64,000 nucleotides of DNA, taken from DOZZ01 sp963792655. Its GTDB lineage: Bacteria > Acidobacteriota > Terriglobia > Bryobacterales > Bryobacteraceae. The DNA lies in assembly GCA_963792655.1 (NCBI GenBank), contig CAWBWU010000004.1, positions 62,001 to 126,000 on the forward strand, read 5' to 3'. Shown here in pieces: positions 46,932 to 56,684 of the stretch. The notes below the pieces were generated by a model, which ran no database searches, was not told the origin of the DNA, and was given only the letters and a program-made list of their open reading frames with translations. The translations under genes and the position numbers were made by a program. How positions within the stretch are numbered: position 1 is the first letter of the stretch; the number at the start of each line of letters is the position of its first letter.

Positions 46932-47018
46932 GTAAGTAAGTTTTCTAAGTGTAGTGTTCCGGGAAAATCGAATCGGCGGAGCGCCGCTGGCTTAGCGCCA
47001 AATATGTGCGGCAGACCA

Positions 47019-48703
47019 CTAATAGCCCTTCGCCGTGCCTTCGGTTCGCCCATCCGCCGCGCCCTGCAACCAGCCGCCATCGATTAAGATGGCAGCCATT
47101 TCGCCGATCTGCGAAGTGACGCGAACCGTGTGGCCGCGCTGCTTCAGCAACTCGACGGTGTCCGCAGCCACGGTCTTCTCCACGCTCAAGGTATCGGGCA
47201 GCCACTGGTGATGAATGCGCGGCTGGTCGACCGCTTCCTGCATGTTCATGTGGTAATCGATGACGTTGAGGATGGTCTGCAGCACGGAGTTGATGATCGT
47301 CGGGCCGCCAGGCGTGCCGACCACCATGAACAGCTTGCCGTCCCGCAGAATGATCGTCGGCACCATCGAAGAAAGCGGCGTCTTGCCCGCGGCCACGGAG
47401 TTGGCTTCACCCTGCACCAGTCCGTAGGCGTTCGGGCTGCCCGGCTTCGGCGCGAAGTCATCCATCTCGTTGTTCAGCAGGAACCCAAGCCCCGTCGCCG
47501 TCACGCCGCTGCCGAAGCCGCCGTTGAGCGTGTAGGTAACCGATACTGCATTGCCGTCCGCATCGACGATGGAATAGTGCGTCGTCTCAGCGCTCTCATG
47601 CGCGGTCAGGTTGCCGGGATGAATCGATTCGCTCGGCGTCGCATGCGCCGGGTCGATCGATTTGCGCAGGTCCGAGATGTAGTCTTTGTTTAATAGCGCC
47701 GAAACCGGAACCTTCACGAAATCAGGGTCGCCCAGATACTCGCTGCGATCGGCGAAATAGCGCCGCATGGTTTCTGCTAAGCAGATGCAGCGACGCAGCC
47801 GAGCCCGCCGGTTCCTGCGCAAAGTTCGTCCCTTCGAGCACGCCCATCATCTGCAGGATGCCGATACCGCCGGAACTCGGCGGTGGCGCGGTGATCACGG
47901 AATAGCCGCGATAACTGCCGGTCAACGGCGCGCGCTCAATGACGCGGTAGTTCTTCAGATCGTCAAACGCGATGGTTCCGCCGTGGGCCTGCATGTCGGC
48001 TGCAAGCAGTCTTGCTGTCTCGCCTTCGTAGAAGTCTTTCGCGCCTTGATCGCGAATGCGCTGCAGGACCTTGGCAAGCTCGGGCTGAATCAAAAGCTCG
48101 CCGGGCTCAAAGAACTTTCCGTCATGCAGAAAAATGCGCTTTGAATCGGGGAAGCGCCCTAAGCGGCTTGCCGTCGCTTCGGAATGCAGCGACTGCGCGA
48201 GTCCCCACGACACGGGGAAGCCGTTCGAGGCAAGCTGCACTGCCGGGATCCACGTCGTCTTTCCAGGGCTTGCGGCCGTACTTTTTGTGCGCGAACTCCA
48301 TGCCGCGAACGGTCCCGGGAATCCCCGAAGCGCGGTAACCAGTCAGGCTATCTTCGGTCGGCTTGCCGTTCGCATCCAGATACATATCGTGACTGGCGGC
48401 CTGGGGTGCGCGCTCGCGGAAGTCGATGAAGTTTGCCGTGCCATCGGCCATGCGGACCAGCATGAAACCGCCGCCGCCGATATTGCCTGCAGAAGGATGC
48501 GTCACGGCAAGCGCGAACGCTACCGCCACTGCGGCGTCCACTGCGTTCCCGCCCGATTCCAGAACTTTCAGCCCCGCGTCGGTCGCGTGCATTTCGCGGG
48601 TCACGACCATGGCGTGCCGGGCGTGCACCGGCTGCCGCGCGATCAGCGGACCGGCGCACAACACTACGGCGAGCGCCGCCACCGAACGGCGGAATGTGGG
48701 CAT
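47019..48703 (-). CDS. ggt: Gamma-glutamyltransferase (two frameshifts)
   Basis: A secreted Ntn-hydrolase, about 561 aa, that transfers or hydrolyses the gamma-glutamyl bond of glutathione. Signal peptide: MPTFRRSVAALAVVLCAGPL. N-terminal subunit: VVTREMHATDAGLKVLESGG, NAVDAAVAVAFALAVTHPSA. The autocleavage Thr is in ESAETTHYSIVDADG. C-terminal substrate residues are in PLSSMVPTIILRDGKLFMVV and GTPGGPTIINSVLQ. Frame changes near 48255 and 47780 are needed. It lies downstream of rlmB with 11 bases between. Confidence 0.9.
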
Positions 48704-48714
48704 AAGCTAAGATT

Positions 48715-49437
48715 CTAACTTTTCCGCCCCTCGAAAGTCTCTTTCCAGGCAAACAGCACGATACCTGCGGCGACAGAAACGTTCAGCGACGCGATCTGGC
48801 CCGACATCGGGATGCGCACCAGCTCATCGCAATGCTTACGCACTTGTTCATGCAAGCCGTGGCCTTCCGCGCCCAGCACTATCGCTGTCGGCGTGGCCCA
48901 CTTGACCTGGGAGTGCGTGACCGTGCCGCGTTCGTCGAGCCCGTAGATCCAGAAGCCGCGCTCTTTGAGATTTTCAAGCGCGCGATTGATGTTCACCACG
49001 CGCGCCACAGGCAGGTGCTCCAGAGCGCCCGCCGCTGCTTTCGCGACTGTCTCAGTCAGGCCGGCGGCACGGCGCTCGGGGATGATCACGGCATCGGCTC
49101 CCGCGGCGTTGGCGGTGCGGACGATGGCGCCTAAGTTATGCGGATCTTCCACACCGTCGAGTACCACCAGCAACTTCGCGTTCTTCGCGACGGCATCGAG
49201 GTCGGCGTACTTCGTCGCGGCGCCCATGGCAATGACGCCCTGGTGTGCAGCGCCGGCCGCCATGCGGTCAATCGCCTCGCGCGCTTCGAAGCGTACCGGT
49301 GTGGAGTTCTGCCGTGCGAGATCGATGATCTCCTGCATGCGCGTTCCAGCCGCGCCGCGCGCAATCAAAACGCGATCGAGCGGCCGCCCCGCGCGCAACG
49401 CTTCAACTACCGGATGGATGCCCGCCAGAATCGCCAC
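48715..49437 (-). CDS. rlmB: 23S rRNA (guanosine-2'-O-)-methyltransferase RlmB (SpoU)
   Basis: A 240-aa SpoU-type methyltransferase for the 2'-O of G2251 of 23S rRNA (family inference). N-terminal substrate-binding part starts AILAGIHPVVEALRAGRPLD. The trefoil-knot motifs are NLGAIVRTANAAGADAVIIP, AIVLGAEGHGLHEQVRKH and IPMSGQIASLNVSVAAGIVL, with the catalytic Asn and Arg of motifs 1 to 3. In one frame, normal length. Confidence 0.94.
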   Translation of the reverse strand: MAILAGIHPVVEALRAGRPLDRVLIARGAAGTRMQEIIDLARQNSTPVRFEAREAIDRMAAGAAHQGVIAMGAATKYADLDAVAKNAKLLVVLDGVEDPHNLGAIVRTANAAGADAVIIPERRAAGLTETVAKAAAGALEHLPVARVVNINRALENLKERGFWIYGLDERGTVTHSQVKWATPTAIVLGAEGHGLHEQVRKHCDELVRIPMSGQIASLNVSVAAGIVLFAWKETFEGRKS

Positions 49438-49465
49438 TCAGTGATTCTAATGTCAAACTGAGGAC

Positions 49466-49969
49466 ATGGCTTACGCATTCCCCGGAGTAGATCCCAAAGA
49501 CAATGCAACGCTTGCGTCCATCGAGCAGAAGACGGGCGAGATGCAGTTCTTTCGCGTGCTGGCGCATAGTCCGGAAATCCTCGACACCTTCGCTCCGTTT
49601 TATGAGTCGGTGATGGGTCCCGGCGCGCTCGGACACCGCATCAAAGAACTTGTCTACCTGGCCGTTTCCTACGCCAACGAATGCGAGTACTGCCGCACTC
49701 ACCATGAGCGCAGCGCAGCCAAAACGGGCATCAGCCAGGATGAGATGCATGCCGTGCGCCTGGAGCAGGACCACCTGTTCAATGACCGCGAACGCGGCGC
49801 TCTGGTGTATGCGCGCGAGCTGACGCGCACCTGTGAAGGCGGCGACCGCGAAGCAGTGCGCAAGTTGTTCTCGAGCCGCGAGCTGGTCGAACTGACATCG
49901 GTGATCGCCCTGGCCAACTTTACTAACCGGGTCAATAATGGGCTCGGCGTCGAACTCGAAAAGAAGTAA
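49466..49969 (+). CDS. Carboxymuconolactone decarboxylase/AhpD-like protein
   Basis: A 167-aa all-helical protein with the redox motif ECEYCRTHHERSA (CxxC with nearby His), as in AhpD-like peroxidase-related enzymes. It begins MAYAFPGVDPKDNATLASIE. It may take part in hydroperoxide or radical protection. It lies 28 bases from the divergent rlmB gene, and 15 bases upstream of the acyl-CoA carboxylase gene, probably cotranscribed. Confidence 0.85.
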   Translation: MAYAFPGVDPKDNATLASIEQKTGEMQFFRVLAHSPEILDTFAPFYESVMGPGALGHRIKELVYLAVSYANECEYCRTHHERSAAKTGISQDEMHAVRLEQDHLFNDRERGALVYARELTRTCEGGDREAVRKLFSSRELVELTSVIALANFTNRVNNGLGVELEKK

Positions 49970-49984
49970 TCGCCGGAATGGTTG

Positions 49985-51587
49985 ATGCCCGACGATAGCT
50001 CTCGCGTTGCCTCGTCCGTCGCGCGCGCCGCGCATATGCGGCATATGGTCGAACAGTTAAGCACGCTCGAAACGCGCCTGCGGGAAGGCGGCGGCGCAGA
50101 ACGCATCGCCAAACAGCACAAAGCCGGAAAGATGACGGCGCGCGAGCGTGTCGCGGGACTGCTCGATCCCGGCAGCGAGTTCATCGAGATTGGTTTGCTC
50201 GTGGCGTACGACCTGTATGACGGGCAAGCGCCGGCCGCTGGCGTGATCACCGGTATCGGGCGCATTGAGGGGCGTCCGGCTGTCATCGTCGCGAACGACG
50301 CCACGGTGAAAGCCGGTTCGTGGTGGCCCGAAACCATCACCAAGATCCTGCGCGCGCAGGAGATTGCCATGCGCAATCGCACGCCGATTGTTTATCTGGT
50401 GGACTCAGCCGGCGTGAATTTGCCTTACCAGGATGGGATTTTCCCGGGACAGTATGGCGCGGGGCGCATCTTCTACTACAACTCGCTGATGCGGCGGCGC
50501 TTTCGTATCCCGCAGATCGCGGCGGTGATGGGTCCCTGCATCGCGGGCGGTGCGTATCTTCCGGCGCTGAGCGACTTCATCATCATGGTGGAAGGTACCA
50601 GCTTTATGGGTCTCGGCGGACCGAACCTGGTGAAAGGCGCGACGGGCCAGGTGATCGACCAGGAACGCCTGGGCGGGGCACGCATGCACACCAGTTCAAG
50701 CGGCGTTGCGCACTACATCGCGAAAGATGATGCCGATTGCCTGCAGATGATCCGGTCGCGCTTCCGGCAGATGCCTGAACCGCCGCGCACGAAAGCAGTC
50801 AGCTCTGCGCGACCTGCCGGAAGATGTCTACGAGATTTTGCCTGCGGATCACCGCCTGCCCTACAACATGGAGGACCTGCTCAACTGCATCTTCGATGCG
50901 GGCGACGTGCTGGAATTTCAGCCCGACTATGCGCCGGAAATGCTGTGCGCAACCCGCGCGCTGAACGGCCATACGGTGGGGGTGATTGCGAACCGCCGCG
51001 GATTCCTGCGCGGCCCGCGCATCGGCGGAATTGTCTACACCGAATCCGCGCGGAAGGTGGCCTACTTTGTCGAGATGGCGGACCGCGCGGGCACGCCGCT
51101 CATCTATATTCAGGACGTGTCTGGATTCATGATCGGCAGCGAAGCCGAGACACAGGGCATCATCCGCGCCGGCGCCGAGATGGTGGAGTCGATGTCGTGC
51201 GCGCGCGTGCCGAAGATCGTGCTGACCGTGAATCACGCGAGCGGAGCAGGGTACTACGCGATGGCCGGTCAGGGGTTCGACCCGAACTTCACATTTAGTT
51301 GGCCAACTGCACGAATCGGCGTGATGGAAGGCGATTCGGCAGTGCAGGCTCTGTACTCCGTAGAACTCGCGCGTCTGAAGGCGAGCGGAGAACCGATACC
51401 GGAAGAGCTGCAGCACTCGATGGAGCGCACGCGAGCCGATTATGAGCGATGGCTCGACTCGCGATACGCCGCGGCGCGAGGACATGCCGACGCCGTGATC
51501 GATCCCAAAGACTCACGCGCGGTCCTGACGCAAGCGCTGGAGCTTTGCAAAGCAGGCAAGTCACTGCCGGAAGATCTGTTCAACTGA
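49985..51587 (+). CDS. Acyl-CoA carboxylase beta subunit (carboxyltransferase, one frameshift)
   Basis: About 533 aa. Biotin-dependent acyl-CoA carboxylase carboxyltransferase, of the propionyl-/methylcrotonyl-CoA type. Two crotonase-like domains: first QHKAGKMTARERVAGLLDPG, ATVKAGSWWPETITK, AAVMGPCIAGGAYLPALSDF; second GVIANRRGFLRGPRIGG, KVAYFVEMADRAGTPLIYIQ, VNHASGAGYYAMAGQ, FSWPTARIGVMEGDSA. A frame change near 50800 joins them. ATG 49985 is preferred over the preceding TTG. No biotin-carboxylase gene is nearby. Converges with the next gene, overlapping by eight bases. Confidence 0.9.
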
Positions 51588-52607
51588 GCCGCACCGGCAG
51601 CCCGGTTCGGTTCGACTCGTAGATCGCCGCGATAATCTGGACCACCTTGCGGCCTTCCTCGCCGCTGACCGAAGGCTCGCGCCCGGCAATCACGGATCGC
51701 AGGAAGTCCTGTACCTGAAGCGTGTGCGGCTCGCCTTGCTGCGCCGACGTAGGCGCACTCTCGCCAGGGATGGTCCAGAGATCGTTGAAGGGCGCGGATT
51801 GCGCTTCACTCATACCTGCGATGAAGGTCGCGCCCGTATCCGTTTCAGCGCCTACCGACGCACCGTTCGACCCATGAATGTGGATTTTGGTGTGAATGCC
51901 CGGCTTCTGGCTCAGGCTGACGGTGATGGTGGCCAGTCCGCCCCCGCGGAACCGCAGGATGGCTGCCGCCGTGTCTTCCACTTCGATGTACGGATGGTTC
52001 AGATTTCCCCAGCGGCCGATTACCTCGTCGACAGGCCCCATCAGCCATTGCAGGATGTCGATATGGTGCGGTGATTGGTTGATGAGCACGCCGCCGCCTT
52101 CTGTGTCCCAACGGCCGCGCCACGGGTCAGATCGGTAGTAAGCTTCATCGCGCCAACTCAACATCTCTACCGTCCCGAGCACGGGTCGGCCAAGCTTCCC
52201 TTCGTCGATGGCATGCTTCATCCGCAGTACGGGAGCGAAGAAGCGGCGCTGGCTGACGACGCCCAGCATTACATTGTTTTTTGGGCGGCGGCTAGCATCG
52301 AATCGCAGTCTTCTAATGAACTTGCAAGTGGTTTCTCAACCAAAACATGAGCACCTTGCGACATCGCGGAGAGAGCCGCCTGGGCGTGCGCTGGATGGGG
52401 TGTGCAAACCACCACTGCTTCCACTCGCGCTTCGCGCACCATCGTCGCGCAATCCCGCCATGCGGTCACGCCATATTGCGAAACAAACCCGGCTGTTCGC
52501 GCGAGATCCGCATCGCAGACAGCGACGAATTCCGACTCAGGCAATGTCGACAGCGCATGCGCATGCAGCCCGGCGACTTTTCCGCACCCTACGATAGCGG
52601 TTCTCAT
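51580..52607 (-). CDS. Gfo/Idh/MocA family oxidoreductase (one homopolymer frameshift)
   Basis: About 341 aa. Begins MRTAIVGCGKVAGLHAHALS (Rossmann nucleotide-binding) and continues ARVEAVVVCTPHPAHAQAAL, HVLVEKPLASSLEDC (EKP motif). The frame breaks in a run of six A (plus-strand T 52277-52282), then LGVVSQRRFFAPVLRMKHAI and LINQSPHHIDILQWLMGPVD (catalytic His region) complete the family fold. It overlaps the TIM-barrel gene upstream by ATGA, so the two are translationally coupled and act probably on the same sugar or cyclitol. Confidence 0.9.
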
Positions 52608-53492
52608 GCCAGATACTTAGCGGACATCTGGCGCAGAAACGCGAGCGATGCCGCCATCTCATCCATGCCGTTCATGCCATCTTCGATGCTGATCCATCCA
52701 TTGAACTTTTGCGCGCCAAGTAATTCAAATATAGCGGGATAGTCATTAAGTCCCTGGCCCGTTACGCCGTGCTTCAGATCGGCCGAGTACCCCAGTGTTC
52801 CGTCGCTCTGCCGCAACGAGTCGAGAGTGGCGCCGGGCGCCAGATACCGGTCGCTTGCATGCATGCTGACCACCCGCGACGCTACGGCCCGGAGCAACTC
52901 AACCGGATCGTCGCCCGCCACCAAAGCGTTCGAGGGATCGTACTGGACGCCGAAATGTTCCCGCTCCGGAATGGCGTTCAGCAGTTCGAGAAAGACATCT
53001 TGCTTCTGCGCGAACTCGGGGTATCGCCAGAAGCCGTCCTTGTAGTGATTCTCTAGGCCGAGAATGATGTCGTGCTCGCGCGCGACCGGAATCAATTCGG
53101 TGATCGCTTCAACTACCCAAGCCAAACCTTGCGCACGGCTCGACCTCCGGGTAGCGCTGACCGCTCAACACGCGGCACACCGCCTTCGGGCCGCCGAGCC
53201 GCCGGGTCACTTCGATCATCTTCGCTTCATGTGCAATGGCGCGTTTGCGTGCGTCTGGGTCCGGTTGCGTAAAGTCCGGCGAGCAGCACAACATGGGCAT
53301 CGCGAATCCGGCGTCATGGATCGCGGCGCCGACGCTGTCGAGATAGTCAGGTTCGAGGCTCGTGAAGAAGCCCTCGTACATTTCGAGACCGTCAGCATCC
53401 AACTGCGTGGCCATTTCAATCCACTCGAAGACGGACATGCGGCGCGTGCCGGCGATGTCATCCAGATAGCACTTCGGAAAGGCGGAGAGCAC
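52604..53492 (-). CDS. Sugar phosphate isomerase/epimerase (TIM barrel, one frameshift)
   Basis: About 296 aa. GTG 53492 opens MLSAFPKCYLDDIAGTRRMS, then LDADGLEMYEGFFTSLEPDY. A frame change near 53130 leads to AWVVEAITELIPVAREHDII, LGLENHYKDG, FGVQYDPSNALVAG (metal ligands), VSMHASD and GWISIEDGMNGMDE. The fold is xylose-isomerase-like. It is coupled by ATGA to the Gfo/Idh/MocA gene, a common pair for inositol or keto-sugar metabolism. The divergent DsbA gene starts 53 bases away. Confidence 0.87.
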
Positions 53493-53545
53493 AACAGCAG
53501 TTTGGCATCTCGCGTTTCCCGCGCGCGAAATGTTTCAATAGAGGT

Positions 53546-54394
53546 ATGCGTTTGTTTGCTCTGCTTCTGGCCCCGGTGTTGTTAACCGCGCAGGCCTGGA
53601 AGACCGCGACGACTTTGAACGGCGTCGACATGAACGGTTTGAACCCTGCGCAAACCGCTGCGGCGCTGAAGGTCATGCGCGAGTATGGCTGTGTCTGCGG
53701 TTGCTCGATGAAAGTGGCGGAGTGCCGCGTACAAGATCCGGCGTGCACGTACAGCCGGGGTATTGCGGCCGCCATCGTCACTGCCGCACGCGCGGGCAAG
53801 AGCGAAGCGGATATCCGCGCGGCGGCTGCTGCTTCGCCGGCGGGCCGTCCGCCGCAACCGGGCAAGTTACTTGACGACCCGGTGAAGATTCCGGTGAGTG
53901 GCGCGCCGTGGATGGGTCCGGCCACTGCCAAGATCACGCTTGTTGAGTTCAGCGACTTCCAGTGTCCCTACTGCCGCATCGCTGCGCCGGAACTGCATGA
54001 GCTGTTGAAAGAGTACCCGACGCAAGTGAAGTTGATCTTCAAAGAATTTCCGCTCGATGAGCATTCGCAGGCAGCACTCGCGGCGAAGGCCGCGCAGGCC
54101 GCGCACAACCAGGGCAAGTTCTGGGAGATGCACGACGCGCTGTTCGCAGACCACGCCGACATTGATCGTGCAAAGGTGATTTCGCTTGCGAAGAAGTTCT
54201 CGCTCGATCCGAAAAAGTTTGTTGCCGATCTGGACTCTCGCGATACCAACAACCGCGTCGTGCAGGATATCGCCGATGGCACCACGGCTGGTGTCGAAGG
54301 CACCCCGACGCTTTTCATTGACGGGCAGCGCTTCAACGGTCCGATCAACGTCGGATCGCTTAAGCCTGTGCTCGACGCCAAGCTGAAGCACTAG
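53546..54394 (+). CDS. DsbA-like thiol-disulfide oxidoreductase with N-terminal Cys-rich domain
   Basis: A 282-aa periplasmic protein. Signal peptide MRLFALLLAPVLLTAQA. An extra domain of about 100 residues has the cysteine pattern in YGCVCGCSMKVAECRVQDPA CTYS, similar in spacing to CcmH-like heme-transfer or metal-binding segments. The thioredoxin domain starts with VEFSDFQCPYCRIAAPELHE (CPYC active site) and contains the cis-Pro in VEGTPTLFIDGQRF. The disulfide role is sure by fold; the function of the N-terminal domain is not known. It is followed ten bases later by hemW. Confidence 0.88.
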   Translation: MRLFALLLAPVLLTAQAWKTATTLNGVDMNGLNPAQTAAALKVMREYGCVCGCSMKVAECRVQDPACTYSRGIAAAIVTAARAGKSEADIRAAAAASPAGRPPQPGKLLDDPVKIPVSGAPWMGPATAKITLVEFSDFQCPYCRIAAPELHELLKEYPTQVKLIFKEFPLDEHSQAALAAKAAQAAHNQGKFWEMHDALFADHADIDRAKVISLAKKFSLDPKKFVADLDSRDTNNRVVQDIADGTTAGVEGTPTLFIDGQRFNGPINVGSLKPVLDAKLKH

Positions 54395-54404
54395 CATCAG
54401 GGCG

Positions 54405-55490
54405 ATGCCCGGCGTTTATATCTCTTACCCGTTCTGCGCGCAGAAGTGCACCTTCTGTAATTTCGCGTCGGGCGTGCGCCCCAAAGAACTGGAGCAGCGC
54501 TATCACGCGGCGTTGCTGGCTGAACTGAAAATCGCGTCATGGGCCTGGACTCCCGAAACGATTTACCTCGGCGGGGGGACACCGAGCGCAATGGACCCTG
54601 CTGCGTTGACGGAGTTACTCTCTGCAGTGCCGGGGCGTCCGTGGCGAGAAGCAACCATCGAGTGCGCTCCCGGTGGCCTTACTCCAGAGCGCATCAGTGC
54701 GTGGCGCGATGCCGGAATCAATCGCGTCAGCCTCGGAGTGCAATCGTTCGTGAATGCCGAATTGCGAAGAACGGGACGCCGGCATGATGCAGCTACGGTG
54801 GAATCCGAAGTCGCGTTGCTCCGTGAGCACGGTCTCGTTAACTTCAACATCGATCTGATCGCCGGATTACCTGGACAAACCGACGCGAGTTGGGCAGAGT
54901 CGCTCGATTGGGTGGCAAGGCTCGATGCCCCCCACGTCTCGGTTTACATGCTCGAAGTGGATGACGATAGCCGGCTCGGCAGCGAGATCATTCTTGGTGG
55001 CAAGCGTTATGGCGCGCTCGATGTACCATCCGATGAACAGACGGCCGCAATGTACGAGACGGCTGTCGACCGTCTCAATGAAATGGGCATCGTGCGTTAT
55101 GAGATCTCCAATTTCGCGAAACCCGGATTCGAGTCAGTCCACAACTTGAAGTATTGGCGCGCGGAGCCATACCGCGGCTTCGGCGCCGATGCGCACTCGT
55201 TCGACGGCGTCAACCGCTGGCAGAATGCTGAAGATGCAGAGGAATATGTGAACGCATCGGGCCCCTGCGAAAAGACCACAGCCGATGCCGCGGAAGAAAA
55301 GTTTTTCCTGGGACTGCGACTGAGCGAAGGCGTCGAGACCAATGCTGCTGACTGGGCGCGCAACGGAGCCGCTTTCGAACACTTCCTGAACACGGGACTG
55401 CTTGAGAAAGAAGGCGACACGCTGCGGCTTACGCGGCGCGGCGTGTTGTATTCGAACGAAGTCTTCCAGGAATTCCTGCAAAGTGCCTGA
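54405..55490 (+). CDS. hemW: Radical SAM protein HemW (coproporphyrinogen III oxidase-like)
   Basis: A 361-aa radical SAM enzyme. The cluster motif is CAQKCTFCNF and the sequence has YLGGGTPS, the HemW-type VSLGVQSF, NFNIDLIAGLPGQTDASW, SVYMLEV and FGADAHSFDG. HemW is regarded as a heme chaperone, not as an oxidase (family knowledge); the missing extra cysteine of HemN type supports this. It begins MPGVYISYPF and ends five bases before an ltaE leader. Confidence 0.9.
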   Translation: MPGVYISYPFCAQKCTFCNFASGVRPKELEQRYHAALLAELKIASWAWTPETIYLGGGTPSAMDPAALTELLSAVPGRPWREATIECAPGGLTPERISAWRDAGINRVSLGVQSFVNAELRRTGRRHDAATVESEVALLREHGLVNFNIDLIAGLPGQTDASWAESLDWVARLDAPHVSVYMLEVDDDSRLGSEIILGGKRYGALDVPSDEQTAAMYETAVDRLNEMGIVRYEISNFAKPGFESVHNLKYWRAEPYRGFGADAHSFDGVNRWQNAEDAEEYVNASGPCEKTTADAAEEKFFLGLRLSEGVETNAADWARNGAAFEHFLNTGLLEKEGDTLRLTRRGVLYSNEVFQEFLQSA

Positions 55491-55505
55491 GCTATATTCA
55501 GCACT

Positions 55506-56534
55506 GTGATCGATCTCCGCAGTGACACCGTAACCAAACCGACTGCCGCCATGCGGCAAGCCATGGCCGAGGCCGAAGTGGGCGACGACGTTTACGGCGA
55601 AGACCCCACGGTCAACAAGCTGGAGCAGCGAGCGGCGGAGGTCACCGGCAAAGAAGCGGCGATCTTCGTTCCGACCGGCACGATGGGCAACACCATTGCG
55701 ATCAAGCTGCACACCACGCATGGACAAGAAGTGCTGTGCGATTCGCGCGCGCATTTGCTCGATTGGGAACTGGCGATGGTCGCGTGGTTTTCCGGATGTG
55801 TTGTGCGGCCGATCGATGTGCCCGACGGCATTCTCACCTGGGACATTCTTGCCAAGCGCATCAAACCGCTCAGCCAGCACGCGGCGCCGACGGGGTGCAT
55901 CGAAATCGAGAACACACACAACATGGCGGGCGGCCGTGTGTATCCGCTCGACACCATCGAAGAACTTTGCGAAGGCGCTCATTCGCAGGGCCTGGCCGTC
56001 CACATGGATGGCGCGCGGGTGTTCAATGCAGCGGAAGCACTGGGCGTACCGGTGGCGCGCGTGGTGCGCGATGTCGACACCGTGATGTTCTGTCTATCGA
56101 AAGCGCTTGGCGCACCCGTGGGCTCGATGCTGGCAGGCACGCGTCTCCAGATCGACCGCGCCCGATTGTTGCGAAAGAGACTTGGCGGCGGCATGCGCCA
56201 GGCCGGGGTGCTCGCGGCTGCCGGCTTGATCGCGATGAACGAGCATCCGGCAGGGTTGAAAGCAGATCACAGCAACGCGCGCGCGTTCGCCGATGCGGTT
56301 CAAGACGTGCCCGGCATTCGCATGGGCAAAGTCGAAACGAACATCGTGATCTTTGATGTTTCCGCGACGAACAAAGCCCCAGCCGAGATCAGCCGTGCTC
56401 TGAAAACCCGCGGCGTGCTGATGAACAGCATCGACAGTTCGCGAATGCGTGCTGTCACGCATCACGACGTCACGCACGAGGATTGTCTGCAGGCCGCAGC
56501 GGCCGTGCGCGAAGTACTCGTTGAGAAACTTTGA
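55506..56534 (+). CDS. ltaE: Low-specificity L-threonine aldolase
   Basis: A 342-aa PLP enzyme cleaving threonine or allo-threonine to glycine and acetaldehyde. It opens GTG 55506 with MIDLRSDTVTKPTAAMRQAM, and has FVPTGTMGNTIAIKLH, NTHNMAGGRVYPLDTIEELC, HMDGARVFNAAEALGV and the PLP-binding lysine in MFCLSKALGAPVGSMLAG. The gene lies 15 bases after hemW. Confidence 0.93.
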   Translation: MIDLRSDTVTKPTAAMRQAMAEAEVGDDVYGEDPTVNKLEQRAAEVTGKEAAIFVPTGTMGNTIAIKLHTTHGQEVLCDSRAHLLDWELAMVAWFSGCVVRPIDVPDGILTWDILAKRIKPLSQHAAPTGCIEIENTHNMAGGRVYPLDTIEELCEGAHSQGLAVHMDGARVFNAAEALGVPVARVVRDVDTVMFCLSKALGAPVGSMLAGTRLQIDRARLLRKRLGGGMRQAGVLAAAGLIAMNEHPAGLKADHSNARAFADAVQDVPGIRMGKVETNIVIFDVSATNKAPAEISRALKTRGVLMNSIDSSRMRAVTHHDVTHEDCLQAAAAVREVLVEKL

Positions 56535-56684
56535 TCTAACACGCTACGCCGGCTGAAAAGAAAGCGGATCGCGCGCGATCTAACCTGCTTTCACAGGCTC
56601 TGCAGCCACTTGGTTTCCTACATTTGAGACGCGTGATGCGAACCTTCCGGGCGTCCGGGAGTAATTGTTGGCGAAAGGGAATCT

